A stretch of DNA of 64,000 bases, from NCBI GenBank assembly GCA_037043455.1, contig JAWPHD010000006.1:620001-684000 (forward strand). Direction: 5' to 3'. The first letter of the stretch is position 1, and each line of letters opens with the position of its first letter. The notes beneath the pieces were generated by a model. The model did not search any database, had not been told where the DNA came from, and was given only the letters and a program-made list of their open reading frames with translations. Shown piece by piece: positions 48,448 to 60,450 of this stretch. The translations under genes were made by a program, and so were the position numbers. This DNA comes from Cyrtodaria siliqua (Eukaryota > Mollusca > Bivalvia > Adapedonta > Hiatellidae).

Positions 48448-49699
48448 TGTCACGTTGTCGTCAAATCTTATTACACTCATACAAACTGGGTTAGCATGTT
48501 TGCTTTTGGTTCTATACTATTGAATACTATAGAATACTTATATTACGTTTAATGAACATGTTTTATTTATGAATACAACAAGATGATAATTTCGACGCAG
48601 CGAGCACAAACAAGGGAGCAAGAGGCTCATATCACCATTGCATACATCATTTAAGAGTGTGCTTTACGTCTTGCCTAACAAGGCGTATGACATAATTACG
48701 AGTCGATTCGTGATATAAATAATTTGCCTTAAGGTCTCACTAAACTGTTATTTCCCTTGCCAGTAACGGTAGGATCTTTCTGGAGCTTTAAAACAAAGAT
48801 CTGTGTTATTCGGTTCTTGTTTATTTCTTAAAATGTGCAAATATTTTCTCTTTTTTTGTTGCAGGTGACACGAATGGGACGAGTTCATGATTTCATACAG
48901 GTTAGGATATGCCTGAATGTTTCTGAGCCCAGATCTGAGAATCTAATACTGGGTAGTGATACATTTGAAAATGTCAGTGAAATGGACAAATTCAAGAGGG
49001 TCTCTTCAAACTATTGATATTTAAAAAAAAAGCAAATTGGTCAACCCCGTGTTTTTTGCTAGATATTTCGCGCAACAGACATCAAGTTCCGTAAAGAAAA
49101 TATTTTTAAGAAAATTCATTAAGTTCTACAGTGGTCCAGAGGGGTCCTGCTACATATGCAGAGCTATGTAAAATTAACTGTGTTGTGAGACGTTAAGGAA
49201 TTGTGAATCGGAGCATTTGTGTTGACGTGCGCTGTGTGATGTATAACAGAAATGCCAGGTTTATGAATAAACAACATTATTTGTTTAGCAAATTTATTGC
49301 GGCAATATTATCATACACATGCGAACGATTTTAATTGAATATGACTTGAATTTGCCTCATAGCTTTAAGTTGTATTCTATTAAATGTGTTGTAGTTGAAT
49401 GAGTCAATGAAACAATTATATGTACAAATAAATATGGAAATTCAATATTTGATTCGTGTTATTAAGTGTGAACATTCTATTGTTCCCTAAACGGGCAATG
49501 GGTTTGTATTCACGAAAATGGAAAAGAGACAAAATGAACACTTGATTTGTTTACCACTTTGTGCATCGCCTTAGTTTTTCCAAATAACTAGGCTTTATAT
49601 ATATTTGTTTTGTCATTTTACTATTGCACCAATACTATATTTAAACATATGGTAGAATAACGAAGGACAAGCGAAAACTTGATATTTTGTTATCTTTAT

Positions 49700-50110
49700 T
49701 TTACCAGGGCCACCGTTACAATAACCTTCATAGCTATTTTGCAAAATTGTTATCGTTACCTTGATATGCTTTTAAAATATAAAAGTAATTTAAGAAGTCT
49801 TCTACGACAAGGTCTATCACAACCTGACATCTATGCTGACATGATTAATAAACTTCGTACGATCATGATACATCCTGATCACTTTCATGCAATCTTTATT
49901 AAACTTGTTACCAAACGTTTATCCAAAGAGGTTATGACACTATCATTTTGCAACACTATCATTTTGCAACGCAGTGCATGCTTCGGGTTGACCCATTTAC
50001 AGTTCGCCACTATGTCATCATGGAGTGTACGATGATCGGACAGATTGTTGACCGTATTATGACGCCTACCTAAATCCTGAAGATGGTAACGTTTGATATG
50101 TGTCTTCAGT
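49700..50110 (+). pseudogene. 5'-truncated RT element fragment, plus strand
   Basis: It starts RYNNLHSYFAKLLSLP in one frame, then LKYKSNLRSLLRQGLSQPDI, YADMINKLRTI, DHFHAIFIKL and ILQRSACF, matching the thumb and C-terminus of the 39.8-kb RT. Frameshifts near 49757 and within the C-terminus, plus a duplicated CACTATCATTTTGCAAC segment (about 49938-49970), disable it. Nothing resembling the usual 3' tail follows; duplicated-block sequence follows instead. Confidence 0.8.
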
Positions 50111-50889
50111 TTTGTCTTTTAATGTTTTATTCTCGTGTTGCTCCAATTTTGCCAAATCATTTAGTACTTGCTTTGTGCTTTCAGTACATTCGTTTTTCAT
50201 AGGCATGTCCCGGGAATTATCAAGTTTAGATCCACCTTCTCAGTAAATTCTTTAAAGTTTAAAAACTGTACCAAACCTGCTAACTATAAAAGCAGACCCA
50301 ACAATTGTTTTTAATGATAACATCTCTCAACTATTACGCGAAAGTGCATAGTTCGGTTTTTATGGTTATCGGAAACCGAGACGTAATACGCACGTGTAAT
50401 CACGTGCCACAATCAATAACAGTAAATCTTAACTTGAAATGACGGTAACACCTCAAACATTACTCACGGTCTTGGCCGATAAAAGATAAACTATATTTTA
50501 ATGATAGCAGAATTTGTCTGTGCCACGAAACGCTGGCGGTTACTCGGCAACGAGAAAACAGAAATTTGTCGTGGTAATAAGACGATTATCAACTTGTATG
50601 AACATATGGTTATTGGTCATTGTTAACAGTGTGATGACAAAGCATTGTATTTAAATCATTGATCTGGTCCAAATGTTCTTCTTTTCATAAGCAATTATCA
50701 ATAATGTTATATTATTTAGAAAGAAATGAGGGAAAAGAAGCGAGATTAAAAAACTTGCTTAATAATTGCTAATACATCAATTATAATATAATTGACAAGA
50801 AATAAAAATATGAATTGACATTTGATAAATGTATAAATACCCCCAACCTCCAATCGACGTGAAACGCGTTTTTGAAAAGACAACTGGCA

Positions 50890-51700
50890 TCACTGAATAC
50901 ATTAATATTATCTTGACTCGTGTATCTTATTTACTATCTTGTTTTCCAATAATATTTCAACTGGTACTGGTATTCAATGAAAAAGCCTAACTATTTTATA
51001 TTTGTTGACGTTTATTCTAATCAGCGAAACAATCAAGAGAAATACGTGTGTACGAATATTCAACTAATCCAACAGATCTACCGTTCTTCGTATAGCATAT
51101 CTGTATGTTACAACGGCTATGACGTGTTCAGTTCGTATACATCATTTGCGCAGGACTTTAATAAGATCACTGAACATAGTAATAAACAGCACGTTATACT
51201 AGGTATGATCGATATAATGAGTACTAGTTGAAGTAATACAAAAACATATCTGTATTCTTTGAAAAAATACAGCTTTAGAATTTGTTTATGTAAATCAATA
51301 ATATTCTACTCGACGTTTGTATTAAGTATAACATATACTATGAATGCATGAAGTAGTTATTATAACAAATGTTTGCCACGCCAACATTAATCACTATATT
51401 TATAGATATATACCAATTACGTGACTCAAACCAGTAAATTCGGCCGTAAGTCATTATATTTCCGGCCGAGAGATTTCTTTCGAAATAAATCACGTCTGAG
51501 AGGGAAACATTAGCTGAGACAATTAGTTAAATACTGTATCGATTTGTACCACAAAAGAACTGATGTGTTCAGATAAGAGTCCTGCTAAGGCCAGGACATG
51601 AAACGTCTTAACGACAGTTTCATTATGAGCTTCCGCATGTTGTATTTATGTCTAACAACTGTGTCTTGCGCGAGGATTACGTCAATCATTTCCCCCCAAA
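50890..51700 (-). repeat. Inverted-repeat arm, copy B
   Basis: Reverse complement of 46400-47195. The 84-codon frame at 50977-51231 lies within the arm; its counterpart in copy A is not open, so it is not called as a gene. Confidence 0.8.
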
Positions 51701-52254
51701 ACTATTTCGTGACAATGAGTATTTGGTATCCTAAATATATGTCAGCTGTGCTTGTACAAGTCGAAATTGATCAACGAATGTAATTATAAAGTTTAATTTA
51801 TATACGGTATATTTAGTTACAAAGTGCAATTATGAATCGCTTATGAAGATAGGCGCGGTTGGCATTTGAGGATTGTACGCAAATTGCGACTGTAGATATT
51901 ACACAGAATATTTCAAATACAACGATTTCTTATGTTTAAGTCCACTATTCGTTTTCGTGCTGCACTAAAGGCGAACATTGCTTTAGCGGTAAATTGATAA
52001 AGAGACATTGAGGCCATAGCGAAGAAACTATATTATATTCTAATGCTTTCCAAGCAGACACTATTGAAACCTGAGTCGCTTTTAACAACAGCACATGTTA
52101 ACAAAAGTAGGTACCAAAAGAAGCACACACAGGAAAAGAAAACAACCACATGGGAAAATAGAGGCAAAGTATGCGACACGACACCATTAAATCGTTGACA
52201 ATTGGGGCACCGCCTTGGAATGGTCGTCTGTGGCAAATGTTTTCTAAAGGTGAA

Positions 52255-53738
52255 GGTCAGATACCACTATTGATTTGGGGCTTCTGATTGGTTGAAAGAA
52301 GTATAGGGTCTATTAGGGCATATAGTCAGATTGTAAGGCAGATTATGATAGGATTAAATTACCCAAATCATAACAAATCCCCATTTGCATTTGTATGGAT
52401 ACAATTGTACTGAGAGTATATTTGCAAAAAGTAAAATTTCTTGACTGCCATTCTGATGGGTGGCCACCTTCAGTGAAATATTAGAGGCTGAAAGCATCAG
52501 ATTACCCCCAATTTGCTGGTCATTTTTGAGTGTCTCTAAGATAGTTCTTTAAAAAAAGTTAGGTTTTATCATCCGTTCCGATATAAAGTTTTATTCTACC
52601 CCACCCACTTCATTTTAATGAATTTTCATGGATCTGTACTGTCAACAGTGCTTTTGGGCTGCATGGTTGCATGAAAATGACCTGTTAAGATGGCACTAAC
52701 AATATCTAATGAAAAAATACATTAAAAAGTACAGTTACAGGTAACCTTGTGTAATGAGCATATTGTAAAACATGGCATGGCCCTAAAAATGGAGTTGGGG
52801 AGGATAGTCTCAGAATCATTTTTGGGTTATTTTTAAACTGAAAAGTTACATTTTCTTGATGGTTTCACATAGAAACTGCTGAATAATGTTAATTAATCCA
52901 TTTGAAGGCAGATTTTGAATATATACGAAAACAATGGCATTTTTATAGTAAAATATTCTATTTTGACCCCTAAAAATCGAAAATATCATTTTACAGTAGA
53001 AATTATTTTCAAGATAGCCTCAGCCGGTTGGAAATCACATATTATTGATGGAAACAAAAGATTCGAACGGTTGTCGAGATATGGCATTTTGAAGATTCTG
53101 GATTTGCGCGTAAAAATCGCATGCATTTGACTTCAGCCGAAGCCCTTTAAAGCCCTCATATTTTGTAGAAAAGTTTTTTTTTTCTAAAAACAAAAGACAC
53201 CATTTTCCTCAGAATGAATGTATGAAACAATTTAGCCAGAAAAAACAAACTTCAGTCAGGTTTGAATGTCTATTTAGGTCAGATACCACTATTGATTTGG
53301 GGCTTCTGATTGGTTGAAAAAAGTATAGGGTCTATTAGGGTTTATAGTCAGATTGTAAGGCAGATTCTGATAGGATTAAATTACCCAAATCATAACAAAT
53401 CCCCATAAAACATCAAAATATTATATTTCCATCATAAAACATGTTGATTTAGGATATTTTGACTGAAATTTGCATTTGTATGGATACAATTTTACTGAGA
53501 GCATATTTGCAAAAAGTAAAATTTCTTGACTGCCATTCTGATGGGTGGCCACCTTCAGTGAAATAGTAGAGGCTGAAAGCATCAGATTACCCCCAATTTG
53601 CTGGTCATTTTTGAGTGTCTCTAAGATAGTTCTTTAAAAAATGTTAGGTTTTATCATCCGTTCCGATATAGGAATAGGTGTTGTAGGCCAAAAGGCTATA
53701 ATGGAAGCCTATGGGAAATGCAATAGTGGTATATGACC
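52255..53738. mobile_element. TIR element, 1484 bp, TGAA target duplication
   Basis: The left end GGTCAGATACCACTATTG and the right end CAATAGTGGTATATGACC are inverted repeats, with TGAA directly outside both (52251-52254, 53739-53742). The paralogous site in copy A (44591-44610) has a single TGAA and no insert. Inside, the first 331 bp recur at 53277-53672 as a direct repeat, the second copy having 62 extra bases, so a complete 462-bp TIR unit (53277-53738) appears fused to a longer 5' extension. No transposase frame is visible; the 71-codon frame at 52915-53130 is unremarkable. Confidence 0.85.
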
Positions 53739-54159
53739 TGAAGGGCAGTGTTCAGATACTGATAATTCGTGTGTATTGCTTCCTTTTCTTCTTTGCTCCT
53801 TCCTTTCTTTCCTTTATGTACTATATTTCTACTATATTTGACAACGACGAGCAAAACTGATCACATTTATATTTACCTATTATTTTAGTGTCAACTAAAC
53901 ATCTTATAGACTTTGTAACTGCTTTAACTGTGTCTAATGCATTATTGTATTGGGAAGGAGTGTAACTTATGCTGATACCACATGTATAACAAAAATCGAA
54001 CGAAAATAGATTTAACAAGATAAAACAAATTAAAAAACAAATTGAGTGGAAATGAAAACATTGGTTTTGAAGATATTTTAAATCCTAATCGATATCAAAA
54101 TGTTAGTTTTGAAAAGAGTATGAAAGGAGAAATTTGGAAATCGCTTAGCACGATAAATA

Positions 54160-54495
54160 GAAAGAAGTATTCCAGTCTCCGTTTGATTGAGACTGTTCAT
54201 GACGTGGTTAAAAGTGCTTTCTACCGTGCAAGCCCTCTAGCCCCGGGTTGAGCAGAACTCAATATTTAAAATATAAATAATATGAATATTTGAGCCACCA
54301 CTTTTGCATATGACGGTGAACATGGAACCTTCAGTGAGGTATTTTCATACCATTCCATCACAAGGGGCGTATGCTCCCAGTTTCGAATAAAATGTTTTGC
54401 TCTAAACGATAAAACAATGGGCGAAAAAAAAACATAATGAATTTAACTGGGAGCAGAGGTTATGAAGCCTGCGTATCACAGGTTAAAGTCAAAAA
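54160..54495 (+). repeat. ~330-bp dispersed repeat family, plus-strand copy
   Basis: Matches 35985-36310 and the reverse complement of 18250-18610. It starts AGTCTCCGTTTGATTGAGAC and contains GCCCCGGGTTGAGCAGAACT. Confidence 0.8.
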
Positions 54496-54606
54496 ACTAA
54501 ATTAAAAACCAGGCAACATATCCTAAGGGTGATTAAACAATACTCAGAACCTTTAAAAGCTGGAGTAGGAGTACCGCCTATTCGAAATGAAAGTAAGATA
54601 ACGAAA

Positions 54607-54930
54607 TTATTTTGTACATAAATAAATATCGGGCTCAGCGATCGTCAAAGATTGGAGTGAATAACAGTTCTTAAAATGTTTATCATTATCAATAGCTCTG
54701 ATTGTATATGAACATAATGTATAAAGACATAATGGCATATTTCTGTTGAAAACAATTGTCATAAGGAATCTAAAGAACATTCTAGGGCTTACGTTGACAA
54801 TGTCCACAGCACGAACAAAATCAGTACCAGCTGTCTGTTCAAATGAGACATTGGCTATAGTCTTCTCTTTCTTTTTGAAATAAAGTTTGAAATGTTGATA
54901 GTTATTGTAAAGTTTTGAATCCGACTGCAA
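54607..54930 (-). CDS. Hypothetical ORF, 107 codons, unsupported
   Basis: The minus-strand frame MQSDSKLYNNYQHFKLYF... includes LCLYTLCSYTIRAIDNDKHF. I do not recognise it. It ends 11 bases from a MITE boundary at 54942, so an upstream part could have been separated by that insertion, but no continuation is evident beyond the MITE. Chance or an old transposase remnant are both possible. Confidence 0.2.
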   Translation of the reverse strand: MQSDSKLYNNYQHFKLYFKKKEKTIANVSFEQTAGTDFVRAVDIVNVSPRMFFRFLMTIVFNRNMPLCLYTLCSYTIRAIDNDKHFKNCYSLQSLTIAEPDIYLCTK

Positions 54931-54941
54931 TTGTATATATA

Positions 54942-55420
54942 CCTAAACGCAAAAGAAACGCAACACGGGAATTTCCGCTGTATATTGTATGTACACTATG
55001 CTGCTGTTAATCGCATGGTACGTGGCTACGTAAGACCTTTCCTTTCGGAAGAAAATACTAAAACAACACAATACAGCAAATGGTATTCCTTCAAAGTTTC
55101 ATTATTGACAGAGTACTCGTTTGGCTCAAGCATGTGAGCAAACTTAGGATGCAAAATGTTGCAAACTATTTACGTTAACTACAATACTGAACTGGCTCAG
55201 TTTTTCAAAGAGGAACTTCAACATTCATGATTTTCTTGTTATAAGGAGTAGTGTGATTAAAACGTCTACAGCATCACAGTAGTGTCCTTTCTCTAATTAA
55301 CTGCAACTTTGTTTTTTACAAAACATCTTTGGATTTCTTTGGAATAGTATGTGGAATTAAGTGGGCAGCATATACACTATAGAGCGAAAATTCCCGTGTT
55401 GCGTTTCTTTTGCGTTTCAG
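54942..55420. mobile_element. MITE, 479 bp, TA target duplication
   Basis: Terminal inverted repeats read CCTAAACGCAAAAGAAACGC on the left and, reverse-complemented, CTGAAACGCAAAAGAAACGC on the right, continuing through AACACGGGAATTT. TA flanks both ends (54940-54941, 55421-55422). The interior (TGGCTACGTAAGACCTTTCC and beyond) matches the MITE at 57037-57518, but the outermost bases do not. The frame 54931-55137 is part of this element. Probably a Tc1/mariner-type non-autonomous element. Confidence 0.9.
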
Positions 55421-56044
55421 TATATGTACACAAACGAGTATCTTCAGCAAGTTGGTCTTGACGCACACGTTCTGAATGAGCTGGTGTATAACGGATTATA
55501 AACACAATCTATCAGCCCGCCCGGATAACTTGCCATACTTTTACTATTAAATATATTCCGACAATTCTTAAAGATAATCTCAGGTTAAATGGTTCAACTG
55601 GTTGACGTTCACTGGTTGACGTCCACGTTCAACAAACAAGGCCAGATGAAATGTTTTTCCTAAGAGCACACTGAAGTAGCCCAGACGCAATTCATAGTTC
55701 ATAGTCGAAAGTCGAAAGAGCTCGGTCGCAGCAGTGAGGAAATAAATTATGACAATATATAACGTGCGTTTCATATAGTTCGCATATAACGGGAATTGTA
55801 GTATTCACAGAACACGGTCAACCAAAACCACGGATGAAAACATACAACTACAACGGTAATCAGATCAGGTAATATAACATCACACAGAAAGACAATTAAC
55901 CGTAATAATTATACTACATATTAAATGATATGTCAGTATTAACTTTGTAATGATATATCTTCCAAAATAAATGTGTAAGTCTCCAATACGTTGTATGGCT
56001 TCTATAATAATATCGATCCACACCAAACTATCGTGATAATGCCT

Positions 56045-56327
56045 AATGAGATATAGGGTCCTATACAAACCAGAGCGTCCAAACACAATGGCATCGTAGG
56101 TCCGCACTGTATTGCAAACAAGGAGCAATATTTAATTAATTATACAATGAAAAAGACAAAATACAATAGAAATGGTGGTGAAGACAGGGTTACCGACTCG
56201 GAACGGTCAATAGGCAATAAGGCCTACACGTTAGCTTTAATCGATTTTATAGTACACAATTCTCTATCATCCTGTCTTTGGCGCCCACATAAACAAAACT
56301 ACATACCATCAAAAGGAATTCTCTAAC
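56045..56327 (-). mobile_element. 5'-truncated tail of a type B RT element
   Basis: It matches 11841-12120 and 24733-25020: AATGAGATATAGGGTCCTAT, CGTAGGTCCGCACTGTA, GGTGGTGAAGACAGGGTTAC and GGCAATAAGGCCTAC. It interrupts the duplicated block of copy B; the corresponding place in copy A (about 47650-47805) holds unrelated duplicated-block sequence, so the insertion may have accompanied a small deletion. There is no clear target duplication. Confidence 0.8.
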
Positions 56328-56664
56328 ATGACTTGATACGTAGCGTCTATTATAATTGAGTGATTATTCAAATCAGTTCAGTAATCTGCCTTAAATCATG
56401 GTATGTTCCGGTTACGATGGAAACTGAAAAATAGAATATATCAAGGAAATAAAAAGAACATAAGTAATAAAAAGTTTAATAAAAACATGTGCATACAAAG
56501 AGCAATATGAGAGTAGATAAAAAGAGCAAAATATGCGAAAATGAATACATATAATTAATCTGTAGTGTTATATTGTTATATGTTGTAAGTATATATTTAA
56601 GTTGTAAATAAAAAATATGTTCTGCTCCGCATAATAGCATTAATATTACATAGACAATATTATG

Positions 56665-57035
56665 TCATTGGCTTTTATTAGCAAGTTTATTAGGCGAGGC
56701 TTAGAAAAGCAAGAATGCCGAGCCATTCTTCGTTTTCGTGCCGTTCCTAATAAACTTGATGAAAGGCTCTGGCATAATATTCTATTTATCATGTAGATTA
56801 TTCACATTTTCTGTATGAATTACTATTATTATCTTTTTTGCACAATGTTACGCTTATCGAGGACGCCGCCGTTTTTTATTTGTTTGTTTTATTACGTCAG
56901 ATAACGTTGCGAACAACAAACGCCGAGGGATTCTGCATTGATTTGCTTTATTGGTCAGTGCCTAATAAAGCAAAATTTATTAGGTCACCCCTTTATTAGG
57001 CGGAAAAAGTGCATATCTGCATGATAAATAATATT
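56665..57035 (-). repeat. ~430-bp dispersed repeat with hairpin, copy 2
   Basis: Reverse-complement copy of 30235-30690, with the end hairpin at 56690-56760 (AAGTTTATTAGGCGAGGC / CCTAATAAACTT). The TGACGTCA palindromes of copy 1 are decayed (TTACGTCAGATAACG). It directly abuts the MITE at 57037. Confidence 0.8.
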
Positions 57036-57036
57036 A

Positions 57037-57518
57037 CACTCAAGTGATATGAAAACGCAACACGGGAATTTCCGCTATATATTGTATGTACAATATGCTG
57101 CTTTTAATCGAATGGTACATGGCTACGTAAGACCTTTCCTTTTGAAAAAATACTAAAACAACAAATAATACAGCACAAAGTATTCCTGCAATGTTTCATT
57201 ATTCACAGAGTACGCGTTTGGCTCAATCATGTGAGCAAACTTAGGATGCAAAATTTTGCAAACTATTTACGTTAAATACAGTACTGAACTAGCTCAATTT
57301 TTCGAAGAGCAACTTCAACATTGATGGAGTTCTTGTTACAAAGTGTAGTGTGATTAAAACGTCTACAACATCACAGTTGTGTCCTTTCTCTAGTTAACTG
57401 CAACTTTTTTTTAAAAAAACATCTTGGGATTTCTTTCGAATATTATGTGCAATTAAGTGTGCAGTATATACAATATATAGCGGAAATTCCCGTGTTGCGT
57501 TTTCATATCACTTGAGTG
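57037..57518. mobile_element. MITE, 482 bp, TA target duplication
   Basis: Both termini begin CACTCAAGTGATATGAAAAC and continue CGCAACACGGGAATTTCC; TA lies outside both (57035-57036, 57519-57520). The interior is colinear with the MITE at 54942-55420, but the terminal ~16 bases are unrelated to that copy's. Confidence 0.9.
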
Positions 57519-57649
57519 TATATTTGTATACGGGAAAATAGCACAAATAGAAATAATTTTGACATAAAACGTATTTGGTAGCTTCAAATGTATGATGACA
57601 AAACACACCATTAAAAACATTTTGTTTTTATAGCATCATGTTATATCGT

Positions 57650-60220
57650 AAAAACAAATCGGACTTAAACAGAATAAATATGTGCAGATCACGGTCTCAA
57701 TACAAACACACTATACGGAAAAAACGCTTTGAATGTAGATAAAAGAATACGGTTAAACTGCTCGAGGCAAGGGTTTCAAACGCACGTGATTATTGGAAGT
57801 TATTAAAAGGATCGACAACGTGTTCTACTGCAAATAACATATCTGCCAATCAGTTTTCTTTATACTTTAAAGCCATTAATAACCCGGATAGTCAATTTTA
57901 TCAAGTGGACGAAGATATAAGCTATTTCAATGAGAGATACCTTAACGGCGAACTTCAAGTAATGTTCGAAGAACTCGACGTAACAATAACGGAACAAGAG
58001 CTAATTAAATGCATAAAACAGCTTCGGAACAATTCCAGTAGTGGGCCAGACTTATTACTTAATGAATTTTATAAACATGGATCAGAAACTCTTTTACCTT
58101 ACTTGCATAAAATATTCAACACATGTTTATCTCGAGGCTATTTTCCAGATTCATGGAGTGAGGGCTATATTGTTCCCATATTCAAAAGCGGCAATTCAAG
58201 GGACCCAAGCAATTATAGAGGTATTACACTCCTCAGTACTATGGGAAAGCTGTTTTCTAGGTTACTTAACAACATATTTACTCAATGTGCAGAGCAGTAT
58301 CATGTCTATATTGAGGCGCAGGCAGGCTTCCGAAGGGGAATGAGCACCGTAGATAATGTCTTTATACTGCATGGCCTTATAACACATACATTAAATCAAG
58401 GGGGCACCCTCTATTGTGCATTTGTTGATTTCACAAAGGCCTTTGATTTTGTTGTCCGGGATATTTTATGGTACAAACTAATTAAATTTGGGATAAGGGG
58501 TAAAATTCTGGATGTGATACAATCTATGTACAATTGTGTTAAGTCAAGGGTTAGGCATATGAATACACTAAGTGACGATTTTTCATGTTTGCTTGGCGTG
58601 AGACAGGGCGAATGCTTGTCGTCATTTTTGTTTAGTATGTACCTCAATGATTTAGAGGAACAATTGACATTAAATGGGGTCGAGGGCGTAGAGATGGGTA
58701 TGATTAATCTATGTTTGTTATTATATGCAGATGATATAATTCTATTCGCAAAATCGGAAAAAGATTTACAAAAGGCATTAAACGTATTAGCTATATATTG
58801 TGAGAGATGGAAATTGATTGTTAATTGTAAAAAAACTAAAGTAATGGTGTTTAAAAAAGGAGGAAGATTACGAAATGATTTAAAATTTTATTATAAGGAA
58901 AACGAGCTAGAAATTGTTAGTAAATTCAAGTACTTGGGTATTGTCTTTACGTCTGGTGGGTCATTCAATGAAACTGATAAAATGTTATCTGGTCAGTCAT
59001 TAAAGGCAATATTTAAACTTAACAAACATCTTAATAACTTTACTAACCTATCACCAAAACACACGCTTGATTTATTTGACAAGCTTGTTACACCAATATT
59101 AAATTATTCTTCAGAAGTGTGGGGTTTCCATAAAGGCCAACAAGTAGAAAGGACACATTTGAGTTTTTGCAAACGACTATTAGGGGTAAAAGTGTCTACA
59201 CAAAATAACTTTATATACGGAGAAACGGGGAGATCAGATTATAAAACTAGGAGATTATACTTAATTATAAAATACTGGCTAAAAATATGTACATCTGATG
59301 AAACTAAATATATAAAAAGGGTATATGATATGCTTAAAGAAGATTGTGAAAGGCAAATAAATAAAATCAATTGGGTATCACAGGTCAAAATATTACTATC
59401 AACATCGGGTTTCCATGATGTATGGCTTGCACAAGGGGCAGACAATGTAACAACATTTCTAAATGCATTTAAGCAAAGACTTAAAGATAATTTTATTCAA
59501 AATTGGAACACAGAATTAAACAATTTATCAAGAGCTTTATGCTATAGATCTATAGCTACTTTCGATTTTAATCAATATCTTGACTCTCCTCACATAGGCT
59601 AGAAGTTGAGACAGGGCGATGGAAAAAACCGGAAAGGGTCCCATACGACGATAGAAAGTGTAAACAATGTCATTTGTTAGAAGACGAATATCACTTTGTA
59701 ATAGAATGTACAAACTACAATGAATTAAGAAAGATGTATATAAAACAATACTTTTGGAAAAATCCTAGTTTCATGAAATTTAAACAATTAATGAAGCATG
59801 AAAATAAAAATGAAACACAAAATTTAGGAATATACGTATATAAGGCTTTTGAACTAAGGAAACGAGTGAACAATATTCAATCCGTTAATTAATTAGTAAG
59901 ACTACCGAAAACACTACCCTTGTAACCAAAGCAATGAAAACTATATAGTATTACAGTATACAATGGCAAACCAAAGATCTCTCCCAAGAATTCTCAAGTC
60001 ACATGCATACTAGTTCACGCTTAAGTCAGAGTACGCACGTATGTGAACTTAAACAATTATTGTTTAAAATTAGCTTACGTCCTATTGAAAAGTTTCTTTG
60101 AATTATTGTTAATCTGTAAAACAAGTTCATTATGGTTTCGTTAACTATATACATGTACTGTGACATATATGTCTGCAAAAACTACTAACACATGTACTGC
60201 TGCCATCTAACCATATTAAA
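57650..60220 (+). pseudogene. 5'-truncated LINE (non-LTR retrotransposon), RT domain well preserved
   Basis: The main frame, 57905-59602, gives 565 residues: SGPDLLLNEFYKHG (47-59), IVPIFKSGNSRDPSNYRGIT (89-108), AQAGFRRGMSTVDN (138-151), motif A FVDFTKAFD (173-181), GVRQGECLS (231-239) and catalytic YADD (274-277), then KYLGIVFTSGGSF and a thumb. Upstream, the same frame can be followed to about 57672 (DYWKLLKGSTT, NISANQFSLYFKAINN), with a TAA at about 57738. The N-terminal endonuclease is absent. A frameshift near 59600 separates the C-terminal zinc-binding segment (ETGRWKKPERVP, RKCKQCHLLEDEYHFVIEC, 59605-59712), which ends at 59892. The 3' UTR runs to about 60220, where copy B homology resumes. 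The shape is jockey/CR1/I-like, but the clade is unresolved. Confidence 0.88.
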
Positions 60221-60450
60221 ATCAATATTTGTATTATTTGGGCCATATTTGGCTTACAATAAAATAAAATATACTTTATTATATAAGTACATGTTATATC
60301 CTACATGAATATGGCATACTGCATATTATATGATAATATGTTATATATAATAGTACTACTTACACAATGTAATATAAAATAATGTTATATGATAGTATAT
60401 TATGTTGTAATAATATTATAATATAAATATAATATAAACAGAATAATATA

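Larger units (their letters stand above)
38630..48450. repeat. Segmental duplication, copy A
   Basis: Left member of a tandem direct duplication. Blocks matching copy B in the same order are 38640-39140 (to 48670-49560), 42890-43695 (to 49915-50725), 44455-44830 (to 52145-54000, interrupted) and 47507-48447 (to 55903-60812, interrupted). One block, 46400-47195, matches copy B in inverted orientation (50890-51700). Homology is clear but diverged, so the duplication is old. Copy A carries the large RT element at 39327-41830, which copy B lacks. Confidence 0.75.

Noticed and set aside
48835..49017. Possible terminal exon after a strong polypyrimidine-AG acceptor
   Set aside because: No upstream donor or partner exon could be identified, and the frame has no known domain.
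52915..53130. 71-codon frame inside the 1484-bp TIR element, considered as a transposase remnant
   Set aside because: Too short, and no DDE/D-type or DNA-binding motif is visible.
52255..53672. Direct repeats considered as LTRs of a miniature retrotransposon
   Set aside because: The outer ends form inverted repeats with a 4-bp duplication, and the second repeat does not end at the element boundary.
58041..58647. Frames of 100 and 78 codons overlapping the LINE
   Set aside because: They are out-of-frame or antisense shadows of the RT coding sequence.
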